From Nitrospira sp. (GTDB lineage Bacteria; Nitrospirota; Nitrospiria; Nitrospirales; Nitrospiraceae), in assembly GCA_020697375.1 (NCBI GenBank), contig JAJFBJ010000039.1, positions 1-30,816 on the forward strand: DNA of 30,816 nucleotides, in the 5' to 3' direction. Positions 8,413 through 16,120 of the stretch are shown here, in pieces. The notes beneath the pieces are model-generated. The model made no database searches. It had not been told where the DNA came from and worked only from the letters and a program-made list of their open reading frames with translations. Both the position numbers and the translations under genes were made by a program. Numbering within the stretch: the stretch's first letter is position 1; each line of letters begins with the position of its first letter.

Positions 8413-9036
8413 ATGACGACCGTTATACAGCTGAGCATGTTCGCGCTATTTTTCCTATCGATGGCGGCGGCAGGAATTCCTGTGTCCTGGGCTCAGGCCA
8501 ATGCTCCTCCAACTCCCGTCAGGGCGTTCTTTGCAGGCGGCTGCTTCTGGTGCATGGAGGAAGTATTCGAAAAGGTCTCGGGTGTCACGTCGGTGACCAG
8601 CGGATATATGGGCGGGCTGGTCAAAAATCCCACGTACGAAGAGGTTTCGCGGGGTGGAACCGGCCATGCGGAAGCCGTCGAGGTCATCTATGATCCGGTG
8701 AAGGTGAGTTATGCCACATTGCTCGACGTATTTTGGCGCAATGTGGACCCGGTGACGGCCAATGCGCAGTTCTGCGACCACGGAAGCCAATATCGTTCGG
8801 TGATTTTTTACCGGACTGATGAGGAGAAAGGCCTGGCAGAGGAGTCGAAGAGAACGATCGAACAATCCAAGCGGTTCACCCAGCCGATTGTCACGGAGTT
8901 CGCCATGGCGTCCCAGTTTTATCCGGCGGAAGACTATCACCAGGATTTCTATAAGAAGAACCCCCTCCGGTACAAGTTCTATAAATACAGCTGCGGCCGG
9001 GCTCAACGACTGGAGGAGCTCTGGGGGCCATCATGA
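8413..9036 (+). CDS. msrA: Exported peptide methionine sulfoxide reductase MsrA
   Basis: The core matches MsrA, with the catalytic motif GCFWCMEEVF (Cys44), the TGHAEAVEVIYDP segment and QFCDHGSQYRSVIF. It reduces the S-epimer of methionine sulfoxide in proteins, using thioredoxin-type electrons. Unlike cytoplasmic MsrA, it starts with a hydrophobic signal sequence (about residues 1-28, ending SWAQA), so the mature enzyme is predicted in the periplasm or envelope. A recycling Cys is likely among those of the C-terminal SCGRAQ segment. No MsrB domain is fused and no msrB is nearby. The ATG is preceded by GGGGAGAG at a suitable distance. Confidence 0.93.
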   Translation: MTTVIQLSMFALFFLSMAAAGIPVSWAQANAPPTPVRAFFAGGCFWCMEEVFEKVSGVTSVTSGYMGGLVKNPTYEEVSRGGTGHAEAVEVIYDPVKVSYATLLDVFWRNVDPVTANAQFCDHGSQYRSVIFYRTDEEKGLAEESKRTIEQSKRFTQPIVTEFAMASQFYPAEDYHQDFYKKNPLRYKFYKYSCGRAQRLEELWGPS

Positions 9037-9297
9037 CCAGCGACGTGCAACGGTGTGTCCTTCCGATGAGTTTCCTTCATTTTCTTGTGGATCCTCCTTC
9101 GCCGTGGAATAGTGACGTGACCGTCCTGTCCTCTACGGAGCGCCACTCCATCGAAAATATGGAGGTCCAGACCATGATGCCGTTGCGCAACGCTTGCCGT
9201 CATTCGATAGGATCATTCACGCTAGTGGGAGGGGTCGATTGCACGCAACTGCCGCTGCAGGAATGTTCTACGCGGTCGTTGTCGGACCGACCCGGAG
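9037..9297 (+). other. 261-bp interval with one doubtful overlapping frame
   Basis: A 101-codon frame (9033-9338) starts in an ATGA overlap with the msrA stop and runs into the transglycosylase gene. Its translation shows no domain, signal peptide or compositional sign of a real protein, and it would overlap the next gene by about 40 nt. I leave it unannotated as a gene but note it because the overlap geometry is typical of coupled genes. Confidence 0.35.
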
Positions 9298-9993
9298 ATG
9301 CCGGACTCGCCAAGCCTCTCAATGAGGACGACGCCTAGGCGCGTCCCGGTTCATATCAGTCGGATCAATCTCAACATGCGACATGTAGAATCGAACATCC
9401 GTTTGAGTCATGTGGCTCGCGCGATCTACCCACTGGTGGTTGCCGGCTTCCTGACGGTCATCATGCCCAGGATGGATCGGCTGGCGCTCGATCCCACAAT
9501 GGCGAATCCGGATCGCTTCGACTTTGCTCCACCGGTTGCGTCCCTCATTGCCGCCCATGCCAGTCAGTATGCGCTCGATCCGGCCCTTCTGCATGCCGTG
9601 ATCAAAGTCGAATCGAATTTCAATCCGCAGGCAGTGTCGCCGAAGGGTGCGCTCGGGCTGATGCAGCTCATGCCGTTGACCGCCACCGCCCTCGATGTCC
9701 TTGACCCCTTCGATCCGAACGATAACATTCGCGCCGGTGCGGCGTTGCTTCGCCGGCTCCTCGATCGATTCGAGGGAGATCTGTCGCTGGCCCTGGCTGC
9801 CTATCACGCGGGGGAACGGAGAGTCAGTCGGGCAGTCGGCACGCCGTTACTCCCGGGAACACAGCTCTATGTTGAGCGCGTGCTTCGGCAATACGACCGT
9901 TTTCTGACCGATGCCGGTCAGTCGCCCGTCCGTTCTGTCACCATGCCCCGGCAGAGCCAGTCCATTTCCGACCAGGCACTACACTCCCAATAA
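9298..9993 (+). CDS. Membrane-anchored lytic transglycosylase (SLT domain)
   Basis: Residues about 80-215 form an SLT/goose-lysozyme-like domain with the catalytic glutamate in HAVIKVESNFNPQAVSPKGA (Glu105), the GLMQLMP motif (120-126) and the AAYHAGERRV motif (about 168-177). Such enzymes cleave the MurNAc-GlcNAc bond of peptidoglycan to give 1,6-anhydro ends during wall remodelling or assembly of envelope-spanning machines. A hydrophobic stretch (YPLVVAGFLTVIMP, about 44-57) acts as an anchor or uncleaved signal. The start is uncertain: in-frame ATGs at 9298, 9322 and 9376 all lack a good ribosome site, and the long polar N-terminus favours a later one. Confidence 0.9.
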   Translation: MPDSPSLSMRTTPRRVPVHISRINLNMRHVESNIRLSHVARAIYPLVVAGFLTVIMPRMDRLALDPTMANPDRFDFAPPVASLIAAHASQYALDPALLHAVIKVESNFNPQAVSPKGALGLMQLMPLTATALDVLDPFDPNDNIRAGAALLRRLLDRFEGDLSLALAAYHAGERRVSRAVGTPLLPGTQLYVERVLRQYDRFLTDAGQSPVRSVTMPRQSQSISDQALHSQ

Positions 9994-10136
9994 TTTATCC
10001 TGTTGTTTTTCCGGAATGCGAAGTGGTTCGGTATGTTGCGCCCGCTCCTAGAAATGAGGGGTTCCGGTTGTGTCCCGCCCGGGAGTTCTTGTATACAGGT
10101 ACATTGCTTAGGCAGCACCACGAGAAAGAGGGTCGA

Positions 10137-11294
10137 ATGCGGACCGGAAACCAGCGAATGGAACAGCTAGCCCAATCGGAAATTCGCGCCATGACACAGG
10201 CCTGTGCGAGGGTCAGCGGAATCAATATGGCCCAGGGAGTCTGTGATACCGGCGTGCCGCCCGTGGTGGCGCAGGGAGCCCAGCGAGCCATCGATCTAGG
10301 AGTAAACATCTATACGCGATACGACGGCTTGCCGGAATTGCGGCAGGCGATTGCCAAGAAACTGGCTGCCGACAATGGCCTCACGGTCGACCCCGAACAG
10401 GAGGTGACCGTCAGCGCGGGCGCAACCGGATCGTTTCATTGTGCCTGCCTGGCATTGCTCAATCCCGGGGACGAAGTGATTGTGTTTGAGCCCTATTACG
10501 CCTACCACATCAGTGCTCTCGTGGCCGTTGAAGCTGTACCAAAGGTGGTTCGCATGCATCCGCCGGACTGGACCTTTTCATCGGAAGAGGTTCGCCAAGC
10601 CATTACGAACCGAACCAAGGCCATCATTCTCAATACACCGGGGAATCCTTCGGGAAAGGTGTTTAGCCTGGAGGAACTGGAATGCCTGGCGGATTTCGCC
10701 CGCCGGTACGACCTATTCGTATTCACCGACGAGATTTACGAATATTTTCTATTCGACGGACGACGCCACATCAGTATCGCCACATTGCCGGATATGGCCG
10801 AACGAACGATTACCATCGGCGGATATTCAAAAACCTTCAGCATCACCGGATGGCGCATTGGATTCAGTGTCGCCCGGCCCCAGTGGGCCCAGATGATCGG
10901 AAGCATGAACGATCTGTTATATGTATGCGCTCCCGCCCCGCTGCAATATGGGGTGGCCCGGGGAATCCAGGAGTTACCGCGTTCGTTCTATCTCGAACTG
11001 GCCGAGGAATATCAGGATAAGCGAGACCGTTTTTGCCGGGCGCTCACGAGAGCGGGCCTTCCCCCCGCTGTTCCAGAAGGCGCCTATTACGTGCTCGCGG
11101 ATGTCTCTCGTTTGCCCGGCACGACGGGGAAGGAGCGCGCCATGTATCTTTTGCAACATACAGGTGTGGCTGGGGTTCCGGGGGAGGCCTTCTTTTTGAG
11201 TTCGACCGGCCATCGATTCATGCGGTTTTGCTTTGCCAAAACAAACGGTGATCTCGCGGAAGCCTGCGAGCGTCTCGCCCTGCTCCCACAGTAG
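10137..11294 (+). CDS. Class I/II PLP-dependent aminotransferase (aspartate aminotransferase family)
   Basis: The 385-residue product has fold-type I landmarks: NTPGNPSGKV (substrate carboxylate Asn), FTDEIYEYF (Asp contacting the PLP ring) and GGYSKTFSITGWRIGF with the Schiff-base lysine at residue 232. The C-terminus FMRFCFAKTNGDL carries the conserved Arg that binds the substrate alpha-carboxylate. The family swaps amino groups between amino acids and 2-oxoglutarate. Aspartate, aromatic or branched-chain substrates cannot be told apart here. The frame is open 38 codons further upstream, but the ATG at 10137 has AAAGAGGG about 5 nt before it and matches the usual family N-terminus, so it is preferred. 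Confidence 0.93.
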   Translation: MRTGNQRMEQLAQSEIRAMTQACARVSGINMAQGVCDTGVPPVVAQGAQRAIDLGVNIYTRYDGLPELRQAIAKKLAADNGLTVDPEQEVTVSAGATGSFHCACLALLNPGDEVIVFEPYYAYHISALVAVEAVPKVVRMHPPDWTFSSEEVRQAITNRTKAIILNTPGNPSGKVFSLEELECLADFARRYDLFVFTDEIYEYFLFDGRRHISIATLPDMAERTITIGGYSKTFSITGWRIGFSVARPQWAQMIGSMNDLLYVCAPAPLQYGVARGIQELPRSFYLELAEEYQDKRDRFCRALTRAGLPPAVPEGAYYVLADVSRLPGTTGKERAMYLLQHTGVAGVPGEAFFLSSTGHRFMRFCFAKTNGDLAEACERLALLPQ

Positions 11295-11478
11295 CTAATT
11301 AACCGAACACGAGTCAGGGAATTGTGTCATGTTGGCACAGATGTGTCACCAGGCCTTGCTTTTGCATATTTTCGTTTGAAAAATGTAGCGGGAGCCTTGA
11401 GTGAGGTGGGAGAGCATGTTATCTAAAATTAAGGCGCATTCTGGCTGGTCGCAGCCATTTAACTCCAAAGGAACACAT

Positions 11479-11958
11479 ATGAAACGAGTTCTATACATGA
11501 CACTGACATGCATCGTGGTGATGGCCCTACAGGCATGTAACCACGCGCCATTGATGAACGAGGCCCCATCCGCAGGAACCGGATCGGCTGAAAATCACGC
11601 GCAGGATGGGGACAATGTCGTCCTCGCAGGCGAATGGGAATACGAAGAAGATGGGGTGGTGGTACCCTTGAGGCTGGATCGATTCGGCAACGGCACCTAT
11701 GATTATAAGGACGGACGATTTCTGACCGACCTGCTTTCGGACCATCGTTGGGCAGGGGTATGGGTTCAACGCGAGAATGATCGGGAAGGCAGGTTTGAAA
11801 TCAGGCTATCGGCTGACTATTCGGAAGGCGAGGGTCGCTGGTGGTATACGCGCATCCAGCGTGACACGACACCGATGAGGCCCGGCGGGCGGTTTCATCT
11901 GATGAAGGTGCGATCGACGGCGGTCAACCAGAGTCTTTCCGTGAATCAATCGCAGTAA
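11479..11958 (+). CDS. Lipoprotein of unknown function
   Basis: The 159-residue protein begins MKRVLYMTLTCIVVMALQAC, a signal peptide whose LQAC lipobox places the lipidated Cys at residue 20. The mature region has a short Ser/Ala/Gly linker and then a compact beta-rich domain (LAGEWEYEEDGVVVPLRLD, later WAGVWVQREN and GRWWYTRI), reminiscent of small barrel proteins that measure out Trp/Tyr-rich strands, but I do not recognise a family. The start is chosen by AAAGGAA six nt upstream, and an upstream in-frame ATG at 11401 would hide the signal peptide. It is followed immediately by the convergent dehydrogenase gene. Confidence 0.8.
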   Translation: MKRVLYMTLTCIVVMALQACNHAPLMNEAPSAGTGSAENHAQDGDNVVLAGEWEYEEDGVVVPLRLDRFGNGTYDYKDGRFLTDLLSDHRWAGVWVQRENDREGRFEIRLSADYSEGEGRWWYTRIQRDTTPMRPGGRFHLMKVRSTAVNQSLSVNQSQ

Positions 11959-11962
11959 TCGC

Positions 11963-12838
11963 CTATGGCCGGTGGTCCCCCGCTGGATCGATCCGTTCAT
12001 AGATGGCTGAATAGTCCGCCGCCCCCAATCCGTGAGTGATGGTATCCTGAAGAAGAGACCGCAGCTCTCGGAGCCCGCCTGTCGGCAGGCGCTCGTCCTC
12101 GGCTGCGTTGAGAATGAGCTCGACATCTTTGAGAAGATGACGAGTAGGAAAGTTCGGCTGATCGTAGTTTCGCTCCAGCAGCCGGGGCAGTTTCTTGTCG
12201 AACATCGGCGCGTACAAGGCACTCTTTCTCAACAGCGCCATATACGTTTCCACATCGATGCCTTCCCGCCGAACCATTCCCAGGCTCAGGGCGAAGGCGG
12301 CCATTTCCGCCGCAATAAGCTGATTCAAGGCGAGCTTCAGCAGCGCGGCTTTTCCCACCGGGCCGATCAGGCGTACGTCCGATCCCAAGCAACGAAGGAC
12401 AGGCTCGCATTCGGTGAAGCCTTCCTGAGTCGCACCGGCCATGATCAACAGAGTACCGGCCTTGGCCTCCGCAATGCTGCCAAGCACCGGTGCTTCCATG
12501 TAGCGGCCGCCCAGACGGTGGATGAACTGCTGGATCGAACGGCTGTCCGAAGGGCTGATCGTGCCCATCTGGACGACCATACGTCCCGCGATCGCGCGAC
12601 TGCCGTCTTCATCGAACAACAGGGCGCGGATGGCCGGAGCATCCGACAACAGGAGTAGGACTACGTCCGCTGCGGATATGGCCTCCTCGGCGGTCCGGGC
12701 GATTCGAATTCCTCGTCGACCCAAGGCAGCTGTTTTTTCTGAGGAACGGTTATAGACCGATAAGATATGTCCTGTTGCATTCAGCCGCTCCGCTACCGCC
12801 TGTCCCAGCAGTCCTGTGCCCAGCAACGCCAAGTTCAC
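11963..12838 (-). CDS. NAD(P)-dependent beta-hydroxyacid dehydrogenase (3-hydroxyisobutyrate dehydrogenase family)
   Basis: The 291-residue protein has an N-terminal Rossmann fold with GTGLLG (residues 7-12), the substrate loop EAPVLGSIAEAKAGTL (about 115-130) and the catalytic KLALN motif (Lys168, Asn172). The NRSSEK after strand 2 (Asn30, Arg31) suggests preference for NADP(H). Members act on 3-hydroxyisobutyrate, tartronate semialdehyde, glyoxylate or succinic semialdehyde; which one applies here is unknown. The start is a GTG supported by GGAG seven nt upstream, since no in-frame ATG precedes the nucleotide-binding motif. It lies 63 bp downstream of the CysQ-like gene on the same strand, possibly as one transcript. 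Confidence 0.9.
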   Translation of the reverse strand: MNLALLGTGLLGQAVAERLNATGHILSVYNRSSEKTAALGRRGIRIARTAEEAISAADVVLLLLSDAPAIRALLFDEDGSRAIAGRMVVQMGTISPSDSRSIQQFIHRLGGRYMEAPVLGSIAEAKAGTLLIMAGATQEGFTECEPVLRCLGSDVRLIGPVGKAALLKLALNQLIAAEMAAFALSLGMVRREGIDVETYMALLRKSALYAPMFDKKLPRLLERNYDQPNFPTRHLLKDVELILNAAEDERLPTGGLRELRSLLQDTITHGLGAADYSAIYERIDPAGDHRP

Positions 12839-12901
12839 GGGAAATCTCCATGGTCAAGGTACGGCCGGCATCGTACAGGGATGATAAGGCGATGAAAAGG
12901 G

Positions 12902-13714
12902 TCAGCGAATGGCAGATCGAAGACCGGCGGCTTCGGAGCCGAATTGGATAAGCTGCGTGTATAACGGCTCAGTAAGGTTCGAGCCAATGGCCATTGTTCC
13001 TTGCAGCCGGGGATTGCGCTGATTGAACGAAAATGGATGGCCGGACAGGGTTGTGATGTGCCCGCCGCTCTCTTGGATCAGCAGAACACCCGCGGCAATG
13101 TCCCATTCGCTTCCTCCCTCCAACGTTACGGCCGCGTCTGCCTGCCCCGACGCTACCAGCGCCAATGCATAAGCAATCGAGCCGATCCGGCGGCAACGCA
13201 GATGAGGCTCGAGAGTTTTGAAATGCCCGGCCTGGAGTTCCCATGGATTCACGAGCGCGATGGGGCGTTCGGGTGACAAGAAGGGTGGCTGGCCGGCGTC
13301 CGGTATGCGATCGACTGTGAGCCCCTGGCCGCGTATGGCGGAAAAGAATTCACCGGTCGCAGGGTTAAAGACGGCTGACAGGACCGGGAGGCCATTTTCC
13401 ACCAGGGCCACGGACAGGGAAAATTCAGGCGTCCCCCGAGCAAACGCCCTGGTACCGTCGATAGGGTCCACGATCCATACGCGTTGCTTGTCGAGTCGCT
13501 CAGGGCCATCCGGCGTTTCTTCCGACAACCAGCCATCATCCGGGAATGCCGCGGACAAACTGTCCCGAAAGATCCGGTTCACGGCCAAGTCGACGGATGT
13601 GACCGGTGACTTGTCCGGCTTCATATAGGTTTCAAACCCCTCACCTGCCAATCGGACAGCTTCGCGACCGGCTTTGAGCATGGCGTCTGTCAATATGGCC
13701 AATTCCTGCTTCAT
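12902..13714 (-). CDS. Inositol monophosphatase superfamily phosphatase (CysQ / histidinol-phosphatase-like)
   Basis: The 270-residue protein shows all metal-binding signatures of the superfamily: SEET (Glu65/Glu66), WIVDPIDGTRAFARG (Asp83, Asp86) and SEWDIAAG (Asp205). These Mg-dependent enzymes, sensitive to lithium in characterised members, dephosphorylate 3'-phosphoadenosine 5'-phosphate (CysQ), inositol monophosphate or histidinol phosphate. The ARGTPEFSLSVAL segment after the DPIDGT motif is typical of the HisN/CysQ branch rather than strict SuhB, but the substrate remains open. The ATG has GGAG only at an unusually long distance (about 11 nt). It is divergent from corA with a 140-bp shared upstream region. 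Confidence 0.88.
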   Translation of the reverse strand: MKQELAILTDAMLKAGREAVRLAGEGFETYMKPDKSPVTSVDLAVNRIFRDSLSAAFPDDGWLSEETPDGPERLDKQRVWIVDPIDGTRAFARGTPEFSLSVALVENGLPVLSAVFNPATGEFFSAIRGQGLTVDRIPDAGQPPFLSPERPIALVNPWELQAGHFKTLEPHLRCRRIGSIAYALALVASGQADAAVTLEGGSEWDIAAGVLLIQESGGHITTLSGHPFSFNQRNPRLQGTMAIGSNLTEPLYTQLIQFGSEAAGLRSAIR

Positions 13715-13814
13715 CGGGATGAACGCTCCAATGAGTACATCACGCCCTCTTTCTGTTCACCGTAACAGGTCTTCGTCCGGGAGCAAAGCGGAGAATGGTT
13801 CACATCGATGGCTC

Positions 13815-13843
13815 TTGACCGGTTTCGCGGTTCCGCGTACAAG
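13815..13843 (+). promoter_or_regulatory. Candidate sigma-70-type promoter of corA
   Basis: TTGACC (13815-13820) and TACAAG (13838-13843) are separated by exactly 17 bp. The -35 matches 5 of 6 and the -10 4 of 6 consensus positions. The corA ATG at 13855 is 11 nt after the -10, so the predicted leader is about 5 nt and cannot hold a normal ribosome site. Confidence 0.5.
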
Positions 13844-13854
13844 CTCGGATTACG

Positions 13855-14913
13855 ATGAAGCTCATGCAAAAACATTCCCGCAAAGCCGGGTTGCCTCCTG
13901 GGACGCTGGTCCATATCGGCGAGAAAAGGGCTGAATCGGTCACGATCACCGTCTATGAGTACGGCGAAGGGCAGTTTCACGAGCGGACCGTGACAAAACC
14001 TGAAGAGGTATTTCTCACGAAAGAGCCGACAGTCCGGTGGGTGGACGTCGGGGGCATCCATAAAATGGAGGTCCTGGAGACGTTCGGGAAAATATTCGGC
14101 CTCCATCCGCTGCTCCTGGAAGATATTGCGAATACGGATCAACGTCCGAAGCTCGACGATTACGAAACGTACGGCTATGTCGTGCTCAAGATGCTGTACG
14201 AGGGGCAACGTGAGGGCGATGTAAATGTCGAGCAGGTCAGCTTGGTCTTCGGAGAGAATTTCCTCTTGTCCTTCCAGGAGAACGGCGGAGATGTCTTTCA
14301 CGGCGTGAAGGAACGCCTGCGGAACGGGAAGGGCCGGCTGCGGCATGCAGGAGCGGATTATCTTCTATATGCGCTGATGGACTCGATCGTGGATCGATAC
14401 TTCGTCATCCTCGAAACACTGGGGGAAAAAATCGAGGCGTTACAGGACCTCTGCATCACCAGTCCGGGTCCTGAAACGCTGCGGGACATCCATTCACTCA
14501 AGCGACAGCTGCTGTTCCTTCGTCGTTCCGTCTGGCCGCTGCGAGACGTGATGAACAATCTCTCACGATCGGATGGGCAATTTTTGCAGGGATCGACGAA
14601 AGTGTTTTTCCGTGACGTGTACGATCATGTGATTCAAATAGGCGATACCATTGAGACGCTGCGGGAAATGGTGTCTTCGATGATGGAGGTCTATCTATCG
14701 AGCGTGAGCTATCGCTTGAACGCCGTCATGAAAGTGCTGACGATCATCACGACAATCTTCATGCCGCTCAGCTTTATTGCCGGGATTTATGGGATGAATT
14801 TCGAGCATATGCCGGAATTGAAATCGCCGTGGGGATACCCGGCCGTGCTCGGCGCCATGGCGGCGATCGGAAGCGCCATGCTGTACTTCTTCAAGCAAAA
14901 GAAGTGGCTTTGA
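13855..14913 (+). CDS. corA: CorA family magnesium/cobalt transporter
   Basis: The 352-residue protein has a large soluble N-terminal domain and two C-terminal membrane helices (about residues 290-312 and 327-346). The family selectivity motif GMN is at residues 313-315 in FIAGIYGMNFEHMPEL, and a Lys-rich C-terminal end (KQKKWL) follows the second helix. CorA forms a pentameric inner-membrane channel for Mg2+ (and Co2+ or Ni2+), gated by intracellular Mg2+. Length and layout are normal for the Thermotoga-type branch. No Shine-Dalgarno is present before the ATG at 13855, and a second ATG at 13864 is possible. The position of the promoter-like sequence suggests a leaderless mRNA. Confidence 0.95.
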   Translation: MKLMQKHSRKAGLPPGTLVHIGEKRAESVTITVYEYGEGQFHERTVTKPEEVFLTKEPTVRWVDVGGIHKMEVLETFGKIFGLHPLLLEDIANTDQRPKLDDYETYGYVVLKMLYEGQREGDVNVEQVSLVFGENFLLSFQENGGDVFHGVKERLRNGKGRLRHAGADYLLYALMDSIVDRYFVILETLGEKIEALQDLCITSPGPETLRDIHSLKRQLLFLRRSVWPLRDVMNNLSRSDGQFLQGSTKVFFRDVYDHVIQIGDTIETLREMVSSMMEVYLSSVSYRLNAVMKVLTIITTIFMPLSFIAGIYGMNFEHMPELKSPWGYPAVLGAMAAIGSAMLYFFKQKKWL

Positions 14914-14929
14914 CAGCTGTTGACAAAGC

Positions 14930-15031
14930 CCGCTAGCTTCGTTCTCGCGGCGCTCAGAGGCTCAACGTACGGGACCCGAGTACGCTTCGCCTCATCGCTT
15001 GCTGGGACGGCCTTTCTGAACCGCCTGCTGG
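14930..15031. repeat. Palindromic intergenic segment, possible dispersed repeat
   Basis: Between the convergent corA and 15032-15421 genes lies a segment with nested symmetry: GAGGC (14957-14961) and GTAC (14967-14970) are mirrored by GTAC (14980-14983) and GCCTC (14989-14993), around a short centre. It is only seen once in this window. From memory it resembles short palindromic intergenic elements that recur in Nitrospira chromosomes, but this needs a search. It may also serve as a bidirectional transcription end. Confidence 0.45.
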
Positions 15032-15421
15032 TCAATCCAAGACTTCGACGTGATCCACAAAATACGTCGTCTCCCCGAAGCAGGTGGTAGGGATATAGCG
15101 GAACTCTTTGTAATGGAGGATCACCCGTTTTCCCATTTGCCCGTCGAGCTTCTTGCCGACGGCCTCATCCCATACGCTGAAATCCCACAGCAGCGGGGCG
15201 ACTCCTGGTACCGTCGTCATGGCGAGCTCGCCTTCCTGTGTCTTGCAAATCCAGCCTTTCCGTGAAAACTTCTGGAGATAGCCCACGCGATCTCCATCGG
15301 AATAACTCCAATTGAAGATGATCAACAGATAGGCCGCGCCGCCGAAAATGAGCAATGTGAAGAGAAATTTGGACCGCCATAACCAGGCGACAGGAATCAG
15401 AAAGGTTTCCCACCACGTCAT
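15032..15421 (-). CDS. Single-pass membrane-anchored protein of unknown function, coupled to leuD
   Basis: The 129-residue protein has one membrane helix (about residues 17-37) followed by a soluble domain with GDRVGYLQKFSRKGWICKT, then EGEL, WDFSVWDEAV, RVILHYKEF and a C-terminal TTYFVDHVEVLD. This pattern recalls a small family found in several phyla and sometimes mislabelled as 6-phosphogluconate dehydrogenase; it has no dehydrogenase features. The soluble part looks beta-rich and is predicted to face the periplasm or cytoplasm depending on topology, with positive residues (WRSK) before the helix. Its ATG follows the leuD TGA with no spacer, so translation is almost certainly coupled to leuD, yet nothing in the sequence links it to leucine synthesis. 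Confidence 0.8.
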   Translation of the reverse strand: MTWWETFLIPVAWLWRSKFLFTLLIFGGAAYLLIIFNWSYSDGDRVGYLQKFSRKGWICKTQEGELAMTTVPGVAPLLWDFSVWDEAVGKKLDGQMGKRVILHYKEFRYIPTTCFGETTYFVDHVEVLD

Positions 15422-16057
15422 TCAGGCTCCTATCCGTGAAGGCACATCCTGAAACAACCAGGGAGCCTGCGTGCGACGCCGTTGTTCATATTCCGTAATT
15501 CTTTCGGCATGTTGAAGGGTGAGGCCGATCGCATCCAATCCGCGATAGAGACAATCTTTTCTGAACGGATCGATTTCGAATGAGTAGACGGCCCCTTCCG
15601 ACGTCGTCACCCGTTGCGCCGCGAGGTCGATCGTCAGCCGGTATCCTTCACGAGCCGCGACACCTTCGAGCAAGGTTTGAATCTCAGGCCCCGTCAGCAC
15701 CACGGGTAGAATTCCGTTCTGAAGGCAATTGTTGTAGAAAATGTCGGCAAAGCTTGGGGCAAGTATGCAACGGAATCCCTGATCTAGCAGCGCCCAAGGT
15801 GCATGTTCCCGCGATGATCCGCAGCCGAAGTTGTCCCTTGTCAGAAGAACGGTGGCTCCTTGGTAGCGCGGCTGATTCAAGAAGAACGCGGGATCCTGCG
15901 AACCGTCCTTCCGGCGCCTCCAATCATAAAATAGACCTTCCCGCAGACCGGTCCGCTTAATTGTTTTCAGAAACTGTTTTGGAATGATTTGATCGGTGTC
16001 GACATTGAGCCGATCCAGCGGAGCCACCAGCCCCGTGACGGTTGTAAAAGGTTGCAT
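15422..16057 (-). CDS. leuD: 3-isopropylmalate dehydratase small subunit LeuD
   Basis: The 211-residue protein shows the LeuD hallmarks [20 protein letters not shown] near the N-terminus and the swivelling-domain motif [19 protein letters not shown] (about residues 76-94). With LeuC it isomerises 2-isopropylmalate to 3-isopropylmalate, the second step of leucine synthesis, in the cytoplasm. The frame is open 17 codons upstream, but the second ATG of an ATGACTATG pair (16057) is preferred: a GGTGA lies 7 nt before it and it aligns with the usual LeuD N-terminus. It is 63 bp after leuC and directly abuts the next gene. No leuB or leuA is in the window. Confidence 0.95.
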   Translation of the reverse strand: MQPFTTVTGLVAPLDRLNVDTDQIIPKQFLKTIKRTGLREGLFYDWRRRKDGSQDPAFFLNQPRYQGATVLLTRDNFGCGSSREHAPWALLDQGFRCILAPSFADIFYNNCLQNGILPVVLTGPEIQTLLEGVAAREGYRLTIDLAAQRVTTSEGAVYSFEIDPFRKDCLYRGLDAIGLTLQHAERITEYEQRRRTQAPWLFQDVPSRIGA

Positions 16058-16120
16058 AGTCATTTCACCATTGAACCATGTGATGAGTGGCATTGACACA
16101 ACCGGCAATGAGCCAGCCGG

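Noticed and set aside
9033..9338. 101-codon frame overlapping the msrA stop
   Set aside because: The ATGA junction is suggestive, but the translation has no domain or signal, lacks a clear ribosome site and would overlap the transglycosylase gene.
11325..11350. TGGCAC that could suggest a sigma-54 (-24/-12) promoter
   Set aside because: The required GC element at the -12 position with correct spacing is missing.
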